A stretch of 64,000 nt of DNA from Halomicrobium zhouii (lineage in GTDB: Archaea > Halobacteriota > Halobacteria > Halobacteriales > Haloarculaceae). The notes under the pieces are model-generated. The model was not told where the DNA came from and made no database searches. It saw only the letters and a list, made by a program, of their open reading frames with translations. The stretch is taken from the NCBI RefSeq assembly GCF_900114435.1, contig NZ_FOZK01000002.1:124001-188000 (forward strand). Direction: 5' to 3'. Shown here one piece after another: positions 19,131-27,977 of this stretch; within the stretch, counting starts at the first letter, position 1; each line of letters opens with the position of its first letter. A program made the translations under genes and the position numbers.

Positions 19131-19222
19131 GTATCCGCCGCAGCGAGTCGGGCCGGCCGAACGGACTGTTCGCCGGACCACGGTTGATTTATAGTCCCGG
19201 AGTGTGATACTCTCCCATACCT

Positions 19223-19417
19223 ATGTCCGTCAACTACGACAAACGGCGAAACGTCGGTATTCTGGTCGGCCTTATCCTGGCCACCGCCGTTCTCGTCTTC
19301 GTCGGCACCCAGTTCCTGCGCAACAGCCTCGGGTGGAACCTGATCGGGGAGCTGGCCTACGCGTTTTTGATCATCGTCCTCGCGCTGTTCGCCTACGACA
19401 AGCTACTGGTGCGATAA
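19223..19417 (+). CDS. Small two-helix membrane protein
   Basis: A 64-residue protein with a short basic N-terminus (MSVNYDKRRN) and two hydrophobic helices at about residues 11-29 and 41-60. No conserved catalytic residues are visible and the family is not recognised. It is transcribed divergently from the beta-galactosidase gene; a TATA-like ATTTATAG lies near 19187. The next gene starts about 34 bases after its stop, so it may be co-transcribed with the thermosome-like gene. Confidence 0.72.
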   Translation: MSVNYDKRRNVGILVGLILATAVLVFVGTQFLRNSLGWNLIGELAYAFLIIVLALFAYDKLLVR

Positions 19418-19450
19418 CGTGCTGGACGCTACGTGGGGGTCAGACCGACG

Positions 19451-21127
19451 ATGACGACTGACGAGACCTACACTGGCTGGTCGCGCGTGCCGTCGCGGGA
19501 GACCCGAGCGGCCGTCCGACAGACCTCGGGCGCCATGGCCGAGCTGGTCCGGTCGACACTCGGCCCGCTGGGACTGGACAAGATGATCGTCAGGCGGATG
19601 CCCGACGACGAACTCCGGGGGTTCGTCACCAACGACGGCATCGGCATCATCGAGGAGTTCGAGGGCGAGACAGACGACCCGATCGCCCAGCAGTACATCA
19701 CGCTCGCCGAGGACCACGAGGACGACGTCGGCGACGGCGTCACGACGATGTTCCTGCTCGCGTGTGACCTCCTCTCTGCGTCGATGGATCTGGTCGACCA
19801 GGGGGTCCACCCGAACGACGTCGTCGAGGGCTACTCGATCGCCGCCCAGCGGACTATCGAGAACTGGGTCGAGATGGCCGTCCCGGTCGCCCGTGAGGGT
19901 GAACTCCACCGCGATACACTCGAGACCATCGCGATGACGGGGATGACCAACGGGCGCACGCAGTCGTGGCCGCTCGACCAGGTCGTCGACACCGTCGTCG
20001 ACGCCGTCCTGCGCGTCTCGGACCCCGAAACGGGGACGACCCGACTCGACCACGCCGACACCGTCGCCGTCCACGGCGGCACCGTCACGGACACGGAACT
20101 CGTCGAGGGGGCGGTCGTCCCCCGCGAGGTCGTCGACGCGGAGTACCTCCTCCCCGCGGAGGGGCCGATACTGCTCGTCGACGGCGACCTGACCTCGCGC
20201 GAACTGACGGCCGACGTCTCCGTCTCCATCGACCCCGAGGACCCCGCCAAGACCGCCGAAAGCTTCGACGAGAGCGCCGGCATCGCGGAGGCCATCGGCG
20301 AGACCGGTGCCGTCGCCGTCGTCGTGACCGGCGACGCTGACATGCAGGTCGCCTACGAACTCGCCGGCGAGGGAGCGGTACTCGTCAGGGACACCAAGGA
20401 CTCCACCTTCGAGTACCTCCAGATCGTGACCGGCGCCACGCCGATCGGGCCGGTCAGCCCCGGCGCGAGTATCGATCCGGACGTCCTCGGTCACGTGCGG
20501 CTGAGCCGCCGGGACATGGCCCGTGACACGGACTGGCTCGCCTTCGAGGCACCGCCCGGGACCGGGCAGCCGGCCGTCACGATCGTCGTCCGCGGCGGCA
20601 CCGAATCGGTCGCAGAGGAGGCCGAGCGCCGCATCCGAACCGGGAAGAACGCACTCCGTGCGGTCGTCCAGGACCCGCGCGCGCTCCCGGCCGGCGGCGC
20701 GCCCGACGTCGCAGCGGCGGTCGACGTCCGGTCGTTCGCCAGGCGGTTCGACGGCCGCGAACAGCTCGCCGTCGAGACCTTCGCTGACGTCCTGGAGACG
20801 GTTCCGAAGACGCTGGCGCACAACGCGGGACTCGACCCGCTCGCAGCGCTGGCGGACCTGCGTGGCCGTCACGATGCCGGCGACGACCGCGCCGGCGTCT
20901 CGGCCGACGGCGAGGTGGTCGACGACGTGGTCGCCCACGACGGCCTCGACGCCTTCCGCGTCCGGGTCTCCGGGCTCGTCCGGGCCGTCGAGTTCGTCAA
21001 CGGCCTGACCCGCGTCGACAACTTCCTCGTCGACCAGCGGGTACCCACCGTCGACAGCGTCCTCGGCGAACCGGAGTACGACGAGCCGCCGGGGAACCTG
21101 ATGGCCGGGCCGGATATGGACGACTGA
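19451..21127 (+). CDS. Divergent group II chaperonin (thermosome paralogue)
   Basis: A 558-residue protein of the thermosome/CCT family, the ATP-driven double-ring folding chamber of archaea. The equatorial signatures are present but altered: canonical NDGATIL reads NDGIGII and GDGTTTAVV reads GDGVTTMFL. The Asp residues that contact magnesium and ATP are kept. The second equatorial half has PAGGAPDVAAAVDVRSFARRFDGRE and AVETFADVLETVPKTLAHNAGLDPLAAL, close to family consensus. The C-terminus lacks the usual GGM-rich tail. It is probably an accessory subunit rather than the main thermosome. The start at 19451 (MTTDETYTG) is preferred over an ATG 18 bases upstream. Confidence 0.85.
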   Translation: MTTDETYTGWSRVPSRETRAAVRQTSGAMAELVRSTLGPLGLDKMIVRRMPDDELRGFVTNDGIGIIEEFEGETDDPIAQQYITLAEDHEDDVGDGVTTMFLLACDLLSASMDLVDQGVHPNDVVEGYSIAAQRTIENWVEMAVPVAREGELHRDTLETIAMTGMTNGRTQSWPLDQVVDTVVDAVLRVSDPETGTTRLDHADTVAVHGGTVTDTELVEGAVVPREVVDAEYLLPAEGPILLVDGDLTSRELTADVSVSIDPEDPAKTAESFDESAGIAEAIGETGAVAVVVTGDADMQVAYELAGEGAVLVRDTKDSTFEYLQIVTGATPIGPVSPGASIDPDVLGHVRLSRRDMARDTDWLAFEAPPGTGQPAVTIVVRGGTESVAEEAERRIRTGKNALRAVVQDPRALPAGGAPDVAAAVDVRSFARRFDGREQLAVETFADVLETVPKTLAHNAGLDPLAALADLRGRHDAGDDRAGVSADGEVVDDVVAHDGLDAFRVRVSGLVRAVEFVNGLTRVDNFLVDQRVPTVDSVLGEPEYDEPPGNLMAGPDMDD

Positions 21128-21128
21128 T

Positions 21129-21263
21129 AGTGGTAGTTGTAAGCCCTTACCGGCGTCCGGCCGAACTGCGTGAGGCCGGGCTCGATAGACGAACGGAGTG
21201 AGTCTATCGGCGTTCGCCGGTACTGACCACGTCGAACGCTGGTACGGGCTTACAACTACCACT
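21129..21263. repeat. 135-bp near-palindrome between convergent genes
   Basis: The outer arms AGTGGTAGTTGTAAGCCC (21129-21146) and its exact reverse complement (21246-21263) are 18 bp long, and pairing continues imperfectly for about 14 more bases on each side. Inside sits a second hairpin, CGATAGAC/GTCTATCG, enclosing GAACGGAGTGA. It starts just after the thermosome-like stop and ends before the convergent membrane-protein gene. It could be a bidirectional terminator, a small structured RNA or a mobile-repeat remnant. Confidence 0.8.
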
Positions 21264-21290
21264 GTGACTCCCGGGCAGCGGCCGACGCGG

Positions 21291-22016
21291 TCAGACCAGC
21301 ACGGTCGCGACGACGGCGACCAGCGTCACCGGGAGCACCGAGACGACGGCCGCTTTCCTGTCGATTCCGTACAGTTCCCTGACGATCGGCAGGAGCAAGA
21401 ATCCGACCGCGACCCACCCCGCCGCGATCAGGACGCCGACGGCGCGCATCTGCGGCGTCGCGGCGAGTGCCCTGTGGGCGTCGGCGACGGCCGGTGCGCC
21501 CTCGCCCGTGAGGGTTACGACCGACGACGGTATGGTGGTCGCGACGACGGCGCTGATCGCCAGGAGCGGGACGAACACCAGCAACAGGTACGCGCCGGCC
21601 TTGAAGATGCCCGTGTCGATGCTCGTCTCCTCGGTGAAGAAGCCGGCGAACACGCCGACGACGCCGAAGTAGAGGAACCAGGAGAACCCGCCGAGGAAGA
21701 GGCCGAAGACGACGTTGATCAGGACCGCGGCCGGCCAGGCCTCGAAGAAGTAGCCGTTGGCGATGGCGTACGTCTCCGCGGTGAACTCGAAGACGCCTCT
21801 CGCGACGCCGTAGGTCACCAGTGCGAGCACGGGCGGGAGCCAGCCGTACGCTCGTATCGTCGCGACGAGTTCGGTGACGCTCTCGGCGCCCCGGAACTGG
21901 CTCGGTAACCGGCGGTAGGTCAGTTTCGTCCCGCCGACCCCCACGTCCGGACCGTGCGGGTCGGCGCTGGGGTCGTACCCCGTGTCGTATCTGGGTGAGC
22001 CGTCGTCAGCACTCAT
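21291..22016 (-). CDS. Yip1-like multi-pass membrane protein
   Basis: A 241-residue protein with a hydrophilic N-terminal ~50 residues and five or six membrane helices in the C-terminal ~180 residues, the layout of the Yip1/YIF1-like membrane domain. No catalytic or ligand-binding motif is visible. It lies 69 bases downstream of the sugar-transport ATPase gene on the same strand, so it may be the last gene of that operon, but it is not a standard importer component and its role is unknown. The Yip1 assignment rests on topology and is tentative. Confidence 0.65.
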   Translation of the reverse strand: MSADDGSPRYDTGYDPSADPHGPDVGVGGTKLTYRRLPSQFRGAESVTELVATIRAYGWLPPVLALVTYGVARGVFEFTAETYAIANGYFFEAWPAAVLINVVFGLFLGGFSWFLYFGVVGVFAGFFTEETSIDTGIFKAGAYLLLVFVPLLAISAVVATTIPSSVVTLTGEGAPAVADAHRALAATPQMRAVGVLIAAGWVAVGFLLLPIVRELYGIDRKAAVVSVLPVTLVAVVATVLV

Positions 22017-22085
22017 GTGTCGGTACCGGCGTCGTCCACGGGCACGAACGTGACGATCGGGACGTCACGGGTCCCGCGGCGGACG

Positions 22086-23312
22086 TCAGTCGTCGTCACC
22101 GGCGGTCTCGGTCTGTGCGTCGACCGTCGTCCGCGTCGTCGTCTCCACGTCGATGTTCTCCCCGGTCCGGGGGTCGAACACGTGCATGTGTTCGGTGTCG
22201 AAGGTCAGGTAGACGAGTTCGCCGGTGTCCTCGTACTCGATCGGCACCGAGTCTGGCTGGATGAACACCTTGTACTCCTCTTCGTCCTTTTCCTCGTCTT
22301 CGCCGATGCTGACGCTGTCGGCGATGACGTCCTCGACGCCGTTCCCGTCCTCGAGGTCGAAGTACAGGAGGTCGTTGCTCCCCAGGGGTTCGATGATGTC
22401 GACGGACGCGGGGACGGACTCCTCGACGGCCTCGAGGTGGACGGTGACGTGCTCCGGCCGGATGCCGAGCAGGAGCTCGTCTGACGTGGCGTTCTGTGCG
22501 ATGGCGCTGGCTCGCTCGGGGTCGATGGAGACGTCGATGTCGCCGACGAACCGACTGGCGTCGGTGTCGAGCTCCGAGACGAACATGTTCATCGACGGGC
22601 TGCCGATGAACTGCGCGACGAAGACGTTCTCGGGGTCGTTGTACACCGTCCGGGGCGAGCCGACCTGCTGGAGTTCCCCGTAGTTGAGGATGGCGATGCG
22701 GTCGGACATCGTCATCGCCTCTTCCTGGTCGTGAGTGACGTATATCGTCGTCGTGTCCAGCTGATTCTGGATGCGCTGGAGCTCCGTCCGCATGTGCTTC
22801 CGGAGCTTTGCGTCCAGGTTCGAGAGCGGCTCGTCGAACAGGAACACACCCGGGTCGCGGACGATGGCCCGCCCGGTGGCGACGCGCTGGCGCTGCCCGC
22901 CGGAGAGGTGTTTTGGCTTCTGGTCGAGGTGGGGTTCGATGCCCATCATCTCCGCGGCTTCCTGGACGCGGTCGTTGATCTCGGGGTCGGAGAGGTCGGT
23001 CGACCGCTTGAGGCCGAAGGCCATGTTCTCGCGCACCGTGAGGTGCGGGTAGAGCGCGTAGCTCTGGAACACCATGGCGATGTCCCGACTGCGCGGGGGG
23101 AGGTTGTTCACGACCTTGTCGCCGATGTGGATGGTGCCGTCGGTGATGTCCTCGAGCCCCGCGACCATCCGCAACAGCGTCGACTTCCCCGACCCGGAGG
23201 GACCGACGAGCGTCAGGAACTCGCCGTCCTCGATCTCGAGATCGAAGCCGTCCACGGCCAGCGTGTCGTCGCCGTAGATCTTGGTGACGTCGTCGAACAG
23301 TATTCGGGCCAT
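22086..23312 (-). CDS. Sugar ABC importer ATP-binding protein (MalK/UgpC type)
   Basis: A 408-residue ATPase energising the adjacent permeases. Walker A is GPSGSGKST (residues ~37-45), Q-loop VFQSYALYPHL, signature LSGGQRQRVATGRA, Walker B GVFLFDEPLSNLD and H-loop YVTHDQEEAM. After the ATPase core comes a TOBE/MalK regulatory extension of about 170 residues (LLGIRPEHVTV), typical of carbohydrate importers. The gene follows the two permease genes with a 73-base gap. The substrate is probably a plant-cell-wall oligosaccharide, judged from the neighbouring glycosidases. Confidence 0.93.
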   Translation of the reverse strand: MARILFDDVTKIYGDDTLAVDGFDLEIEDGEFLTLVGPSGSGKSTLLRMVAGLEDITDGTIHIGDKVVNNLPPRSRDIAMVFQSYALYPHLTVRENMAFGLKRSTDLSDPEINDRVQEAAEMMGIEPHLDQKPKHLSGGQRQRVATGRAIVRDPGVFLFDEPLSNLDAKLRKHMRTELQRIQNQLDTTTIYVTHDQEEAMTMSDRIAILNYGELQQVGSPRTVYNDPENVFVAQFIGSPSMNMFVSELDTDASRFVGDIDVSIDPERASAIAQNATSDELLLGIRPEHVTVHLEAVEESVPASVDIIEPLGSNDLLYFDLEDGNGVEDVIADSVSIGEDEEKDEEEYKVFIQPDSVPIEYEDTGELVYLTFDTEHMHVFDPRTGENIDVETTTRTTVDAQTETAGDDD

Positions 23313-23385
23313 AGTCTATCGCTCGCCTCCTCGCTGGGTTACGTTTTCGGTGGTGTGTGTGGTGTGTCGTGTCATTCTGAGTACC

Positions 23386-24273
23386 TCACGTCTTGACGGC
23401 CCCTTCGGCGAGGCCGGTGATGATGTACTTCTGCAGGAAGAACAGGATGATAATCAGCGGGAGCGTCGCGCCGATCGCGCCCGCCATCAGCAGGTCCCAC
23501 TGGAGCGAGTAGCGGCCGACCCACGTGCTCAGCCCCGGCGGGAGCGTCGTCTTGGAACTGTCGCTGATGAGGATGAGCGCCATGACGAACTCGTTCCAGG
23601 CGAAGATCCACGCGAAGATGGCCGTCGTCGCGATCGCCGGCGCCGACAGCGGGACGATGACGCGGATGACCGCGCCGACCCGGGTCGAGCCGTCGACCAT
23701 CGCCGCCTCCTCCAGGGACTCGGGGAGGTTCTCGTAGAACCCCCGCAGCATCCAGATCGAGAACGGGAGGATGAACGCGATGTAGGCGATCGTCAGGCCG
23801 TAGAGCGTGTTGACGAGGCCGAGATCCCTGAAGATGAGAAAGAGCGGGACGGCCACGAGGATGAGCGGGAACATCTGGGTCAACAACAGGAACGTCGCCA
23901 CCGCCTTGCGGCCGCGGAACCTGAGCCGACCGATGCTGTAGGCACCGAACGTACAGACGACGATCGTCAGCGCGGTCGCGGCGAGGGTGACGAGCGCCGA
24001 GTTCTTGAACCAGATCAGGAAGTCGGTCTCGTATATCGCCCGCTCGTAGGCGTCGAGACTGACGCCGTTGACCCATCGCATGGGGTCCTCGATGACGCTG
24101 AGGAAGGAGAGGGGGTTCAGGGACACGACGACCATCCAGAGGACCGGCAACAGGACGACGAAGATCGACCCCCACAGGAACGTGTGGAAGCCGACCGCTT
24201 TCAGCCGGTCGACGGTTGTCTCCGACAGCTCGACGCCGAACAGTTCGGTCGTATCGCGTGATTGGGTTGCCAT
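23386..24273 (-). CDS. Sugar ABC importer permease (MalG type)
   Basis: A 295-residue inner permease with six membrane helices. The EAA loop that docks on the ATPase is present: LEEAAMVDGSTRVGAVIRVIVPLSAPAI, followed by FAWNEFVMALIL. The N-terminal ~35 residues are hydrophilic. It starts one base after the stop of the MalF-type gene, so the two are co-translated and would form the heterodimeric channel. Confidence 0.93.
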   Translation of the reverse strand: MATQSRDTTELFGVELSETTVDRLKAVGFHTFLWGSIFVVLLPVLWMVVVSLNPLSFLSVIEDPMRWVNGVSLDAYERAIYETDFLIWFKNSALVTLAATALTIVVCTFGAYSIGRLRFRGRKAVATFLLLTQMFPLILVAVPLFLIFRDLGLVNTLYGLTIAYIAFILPFSIWMLRGFYENLPESLEEAAMVDGSTRVGAVIRVIVPLSAPAIATTAIFAWIFAWNEFVMALILISDSSKTTLPPGLSTWVGRYSLQWDLLMAGAIGATLPLIIILFFLQKYIITGLAEGAVKT

Positions 24274-24274
24274 G

Positions 24275-25198
24275 TTACTTGCCTCCGACCTCTTCCTGGT
24301 AGAGTCGCAGGTACACCAGTCCGTACCCCATCATGATGATCAGCATCACGACGGCGATGGCCGCGGCGAGCCCGAAGTCGTTCTGGCGGAACGCCTGCCG
24401 GTAGATGTACACCGGCAACACCATCGACGCGTTCCCGGGGCCCCCGCTGGTCATCACGTAGATCAGCGTGAAGTGGTTCAGCGTCCAGAGACTCATCAGC
24501 AGCGTCGTCACGATCCCGATCGGTTGCAGGAAGGGGAGCGTGATGTGTCGAAACAGGTCGAGCCGGGTCGACCCGTCGACCCGCGCCGCCTCGTAGAGGT
24601 CCTGGGGGATCCCCTTCATCGCCGCCAGGAACGTGATCATGAAGAAGGGGAAGTTCCGCCAGACGTACGCCAGCGTGACCGAGAACAGCGCGTACCGGCC
24701 GCGGCTGAGCCAGTCGAGCCGTTCGAACCCGAGGAGGTTCAGGATGCCGTTGAACATCCCCAGGTTGAAGTCGAACAGCAGGTTCCAGTTCAGCGCGACC
24801 GCGATGAAGGGGATCGTCCACGGTAGCAGGAGGAGCGTCGTCGCGATGGACCGCCCCTTGAACTCCCGGTCGAGGAGCAACGCGAAGCCCAGGCCCAGCG
24901 CTGCCATCATCACGACCGAAGCGAACGACCAGACGAACGTGTTCTTCAGGACGTTCCAGAACTCCGGCAGCCCGAAGATCGTGGTGTAGTTGCCGAACCC
25001 GAGCCAGACGTTCGGTCTGAGGGCGTTGTACTCGTAGAAGCTCAACAGGATCCCGCGAATGATCGGGAAGACGCTCACGACCGCGAGCGCGACGAGCGTC
25101 GGTAAGAGGAACAACCAGCCCCAGACACTCTCTTTCGAGAGCAGGTATCGGTACTCCTCTATTATCGACCCTCCCTCGGTCGGCGTTGCGTTTGACAT
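24275..25198 (-). CDS. Sugar ABC importer permease (MalF type)
   Basis: A 307-residue permease with six membrane helices and the EAA loop YEAARVDGSTRLDLFRHITLPFLQPIG. It is the first gene after a 284-base gap downstream of the binding-protein gene. A TATA-like TTCAATAAAG (minus, near 25228-25236) lies about 30 bases upstream, so the permease-ATPase block probably has its own promoter in addition to read-through from the binding-protein gene. Confidence 0.93.
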   Translation of the reverse strand: MSNATPTEGGSIIEEYRYLLSKESVWGWLFLLPTLVALAVVSVFPIIRGILLSFYEYNALRPNVWLGFGNYTTIFGLPEFWNVLKNTFVWSFASVVMMAALGLGFALLLDREFKGRSIATTLLLLPWTIPFIAVALNWNLLFDFNLGMFNGILNLLGFERLDWLSRGRYALFSVTLAYVWRNFPFFMITFLAAMKGIPQDLYEAARVDGSTRLDLFRHITLPFLQPIGIVTTLLMSLWTLNHFTLIYVMTSGGPGNASMVLPVYIYRQAFRQNDFGLAAAIAVVMLIIMMGYGLVYLRLYQEEVGGK

Positions 25199-25482
25199 AC
25201 TCTATCAAACCAAGCAGGCCCAGATACTTTATTGAATCGGCTGCGGGCGACCGAACAGTCGGTTAGCTGACGGTACTGGTCCGGTAGTCGTCGGTTTCCG
25301 GACGGTGTAGCGCAGTGCTGGTGACCTGGTTCGACGAGCCCTCGAGCGCGTGTCGGCGGCGAAACGCGCGTCGAAGCGCCGACGGGAGCGACCGCCCTCG
25401 TGGGGGTGAGCCAGGTCGACCGCACCGGTCCCGTCGGCCGCGAATCCCCGGGCCGTCCGGGGTCGGGCACCGGTTCCGGTAG

Positions 25483-27096
25483 CTACTCGTAGGGGTTCCA
25501 GATCTGGGGTTTGCCGTCGCCGGAGATCCAGTCCTGAACCATGTCGGGGGCGTCGTCCAGCGACGGGCCCGACGACGATTCCTCGAGCGTCTGGTCGACG
25601 TAGTCGGCCTCGTTGATCGTCGAGCGGATGTTGTTGGCCATGTTCCGGAGCGCCGTCTTGGGGTCGGCGTCGTTGCCGATCATCGCCGAGATCGCGACGG
25701 AGTAGCCGCTGGTGGACCCCTCCAGTGAACCCATGAACGGGGTGGCCTGTCCGGAGCCGGTGACCCCGTAGCGGACGGCCTGGGGGGCTTGCTCCAGGCG
25801 AGTCTCCAGCCAGGAGTCGGGGAGTTCCGTCGGGTTGTTGGTGTAGAGTTCCATCTCCTCTTGCCCGCTCCGGACCGGCATGAACGTCGGCGCCGACACC
25901 GGGAAGTACTCGCTGAGGTTCTCCGGTTGCGTCATGTAGTCGACGAAGCCCTTCGAGATCTCCGATCCCGCGCTGTACGAGGCGACCTCGTCGGTGAACG
26001 AACCGAAGACGCTGCCGCCCATGAACGAGTGGCTCTCGCCGTTCGGTCCCTCGGGCATCGGTTCGAGCTCGGTCGCCTCGGCGAGGTCCGCGTACTCCTC
26101 GTTGACGCCTTCCTGTGGGTCGATGAGGCTCCGTGCCAGGTCCGTCGGGAGGTGGGCCGCGGCGACCTCGCCCGACTGGAAGAGCTCCTGGTTCGACGTG
26201 CTGTCGATACTACCCCAGCCGCCCGGGGCCGTACCCCACTGCTCGCGCATACTCATCACCCACAGGTGGGTGAACAGCGAGCCTGCGGCGTCGGCCTCGA
26301 CGCTCCACTGGTCGTCCTCGTACCCGTAGTACTTCCCGCCGGCCTGGTAGTTGAACGCGGCCACGTTCTGCCCGGTCGTGGTGTCCTGGGCCCCGGGCGT
26401 CGTCCACGCGCCGGCCAGGTCCGTGTTCTCCATGATCGTCTGGCCCTTCGAGACGATGTCCTCCCAGGTCTCGAAGGTACCGTCGACGCCGGCCTCGTCC
26501 ATGAGGTTCCGGTTGACGTGTGTCGTGCGCACCTCCATGAACCACGGGACAGCCCACTGCTCGCCCTGGAAGTTCTGCCACTTGTTGATCACGTCGTACC
26601 AGTCGTCGTACTGGTTGAACAGGTCGGTGAGGGGTTCGGCCGCGCCGCGGTACCCGAAGTCGACGGCGTGTTCGCCCGCCATCTCCGAGACGTTCGGCAG
26701 CGACCGCCCCTGGACGCCCGCCTCCCACTCCTGGAAGATGGAGTCCCAGGTGATGACCTCCGTGCTCAGGTTGACGTTGGCGTCCGCGGCATCTTCGAAG
26801 CCCTTGGCGGCGTTCTTGATCCCCTCGGTCTCGGCGGGGATGTACCCCCGCATGGTCCACCAGAGGAAGTCCTGTTCGCCGGTCCCGTCCGTACCACCGT
26901 CTCCGCCGTCACCACCGTCTCCGCCGTCTCCGCCGTCGCCGTCTCCCGAACAACCCGCGAGACCGCCCGTGGCGCCGACAGCCCCCACTGCAGCCGCTGT
27001 TTCCATGAAGTTCCGTCGAGAGTACTCTCCGCCGTCGTCGCCGGTGTCGACGGGCTCGCCGTCTGCGTCTGCGTCACTGTCATCGGACTGTGGCAT
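25483..27096 (-). CDS. Sugar ABC importer substrate-binding lipoprotein
   Basis: A 537-residue extracellular solute-binding protein of the MalE/family 1 type. It begins with a long acidic n-region, then the twin-arginine motif SRRNF (residues 26-30), a hydrophobic stretch and the lipobox LAGC (Cys49), followed by a GDGG-repeat tether. This predicts Tat export and lipid anchoring outside the membrane. The mature protein has the usual two-lobe length. A TATA box at 27121-27130 (minus) lies about 28 bases from the ATG, implying a leaderless mRNA. The ligand is unknown; the neighbouring GH42, GH43 and GH95 genes suggest a xylose- or galactose-containing oligosaccharide. Confidence 0.92.
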   Translation of the reverse strand: MPQSDDSDADADGEPVDTGDDGGEYSRRNFMETAAAVGAVGATGGLAGCSGDGDGGDGGDGGDGGDGGTDGTGEQDFLWWTMRGYIPAETEGIKNAAKGFEDAADANVNLSTEVITWDSIFQEWEAGVQGRSLPNVSEMAGEHAVDFGYRGAAEPLTDLFNQYDDWYDVINKWQNFQGEQWAVPWFMEVRTTHVNRNLMDEAGVDGTFETWEDIVSKGQTIMENTDLAGAWTTPGAQDTTTGQNVAAFNYQAGGKYYGYEDDQWSVEADAAGSLFTHLWVMSMREQWGTAPGGWGSIDSTSNQELFQSGEVAAAHLPTDLARSLIDPQEGVNEEYADLAEATELEPMPEGPNGESHSFMGGSVFGSFTDEVASYSAGSEISKGFVDYMTQPENLSEYFPVSAPTFMPVRSGQEEMELYTNNPTELPDSWLETRLEQAPQAVRYGVTGSGQATPFMGSLEGSTSGYSVAISAMIGNDADPKTALRNMANNIRSTINEADYVDQTLEESSSGPSLDDAPDMVQDWISGDGKPQIWNPYE

Positions 27097-27120
27097 ATGT
27101 TGACTTGTACAACGGCATCA

Positions 27121-27130
27121 GTATATATCT
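27121..27130 (-). promoter_or_regulatory. TATA box of the sugar importer binding-protein gene
   Basis: AGATATATAC on the minus strand is centred about 28 bases upstream of the ATG at 27096. The spacer contains TTGTACAA, a small palindrome that could be an operator (inference). Confidence 0.6.
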
Positions 27131-27293
27131 AACGGGACATGTATCATTTCACACTGATCCGAGTACCTCGTAAACGCCCCATCTAGGCGTCAAAACGGTG
27201 GAAATCCCCTTTCCTGGCGTGTCGAACGGTGCTACGTGTACCTGGCCAAAAGCGAGTCGTCGGCTATGTCCAGATTCGACTGTCGACGTCTGG

Positions 27294-27719
27294 TCAGCCC
27301 CGTCGGTGTATCGGCGGCCGATCTTTCGGCTCCTGGGCGGCCCGCGGCAGGGCCAGCGACCAGATGACGAACTCCAGCACCCCGAGCGCAATCCCGATCC
27401 CGGCGGCGAGCAGCGAGTCCCCGAGGAGTTCCAAGAGCGCGAGGACGACGAGGCCGGTCACGCCCAGTGCGGCCCCGGCGGCCCCGGGATTGACCCGTCG
27501 TCGATCCTCGTCGTCGTCGGCCTGGCCGAACCGGTCGAGTCGTACCACGTACGGGACGAACAGGAACGCGCCGGCCCCGGAGACGGTCGCGACGAGCGCC
27601 GCGATCCCCACGCCGCCCCCGTTCCGCAGGGTCACGTACCCGAGTGCGACGGCAGTCAGGACGCCACTCACCGCACCGGCGACCGTCAGCGAATCCGCGC
27701 TGTCCACGGTGGCTCCCAT
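27294..27719 (-). CDS. Small haloarchaeal membrane protein
   Basis: A 141-residue protein with about four hydrophobic helices arranged as two pairs, separated by a charged loop (LDRFGQADDDEDRRRVNP). The family is not recognised. The reading frame extends upstream another 69 codons, but that extension is Arg/Ser-rich and lacks acidic bias; a TATA-like GTTTTACG about 27 bases before the ATG at 27719 supports the shorter start. It stands alone between the importer and the dehydrogenase gene. Confidence 0.65.
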   Translation of the reverse strand: MGATVDSADSLTVAGAVSGVLTAVALGYVTLRNGGGVGIAALVATVSGAGAFLFVPYVVRLDRFGQADDDEDRRRVNPGAAGAALGVTGLVVLALLELLGDSLLAAGIGIALGVLEFVIWSLALPRAAQEPKDRPPIHRRG

Positions 27720-27977
27720 CGCCCCACGTTGCTGGGCGAGCGACGTAAAACCGACCGGAACACGGTCGGTCCAGGTTCGCGACGCGCCAGAACGGGTAGT
27801 GTGCTCCGCTTTCCGTCCACGGGAACCCCTTCGAGCACGACAGGAACTTCTTCGAGCACTGCGACGCCACTCGTGGGCGACCGGATCGTCGGCCATGCTC
27901 CCGGGGATCGGCGCTGCTCGATGCACGTAGATCCACGGGCACGAAGATTATCAATCGGGGGCAGCCAATCCTTGCGT

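Noticed and set aside
27720-27926. 69-codon extension of the small membrane protein at 27294
   Set aside because: Arg/Ser-rich composition and a TATA-like element between the two candidate starts favour the shorter form.
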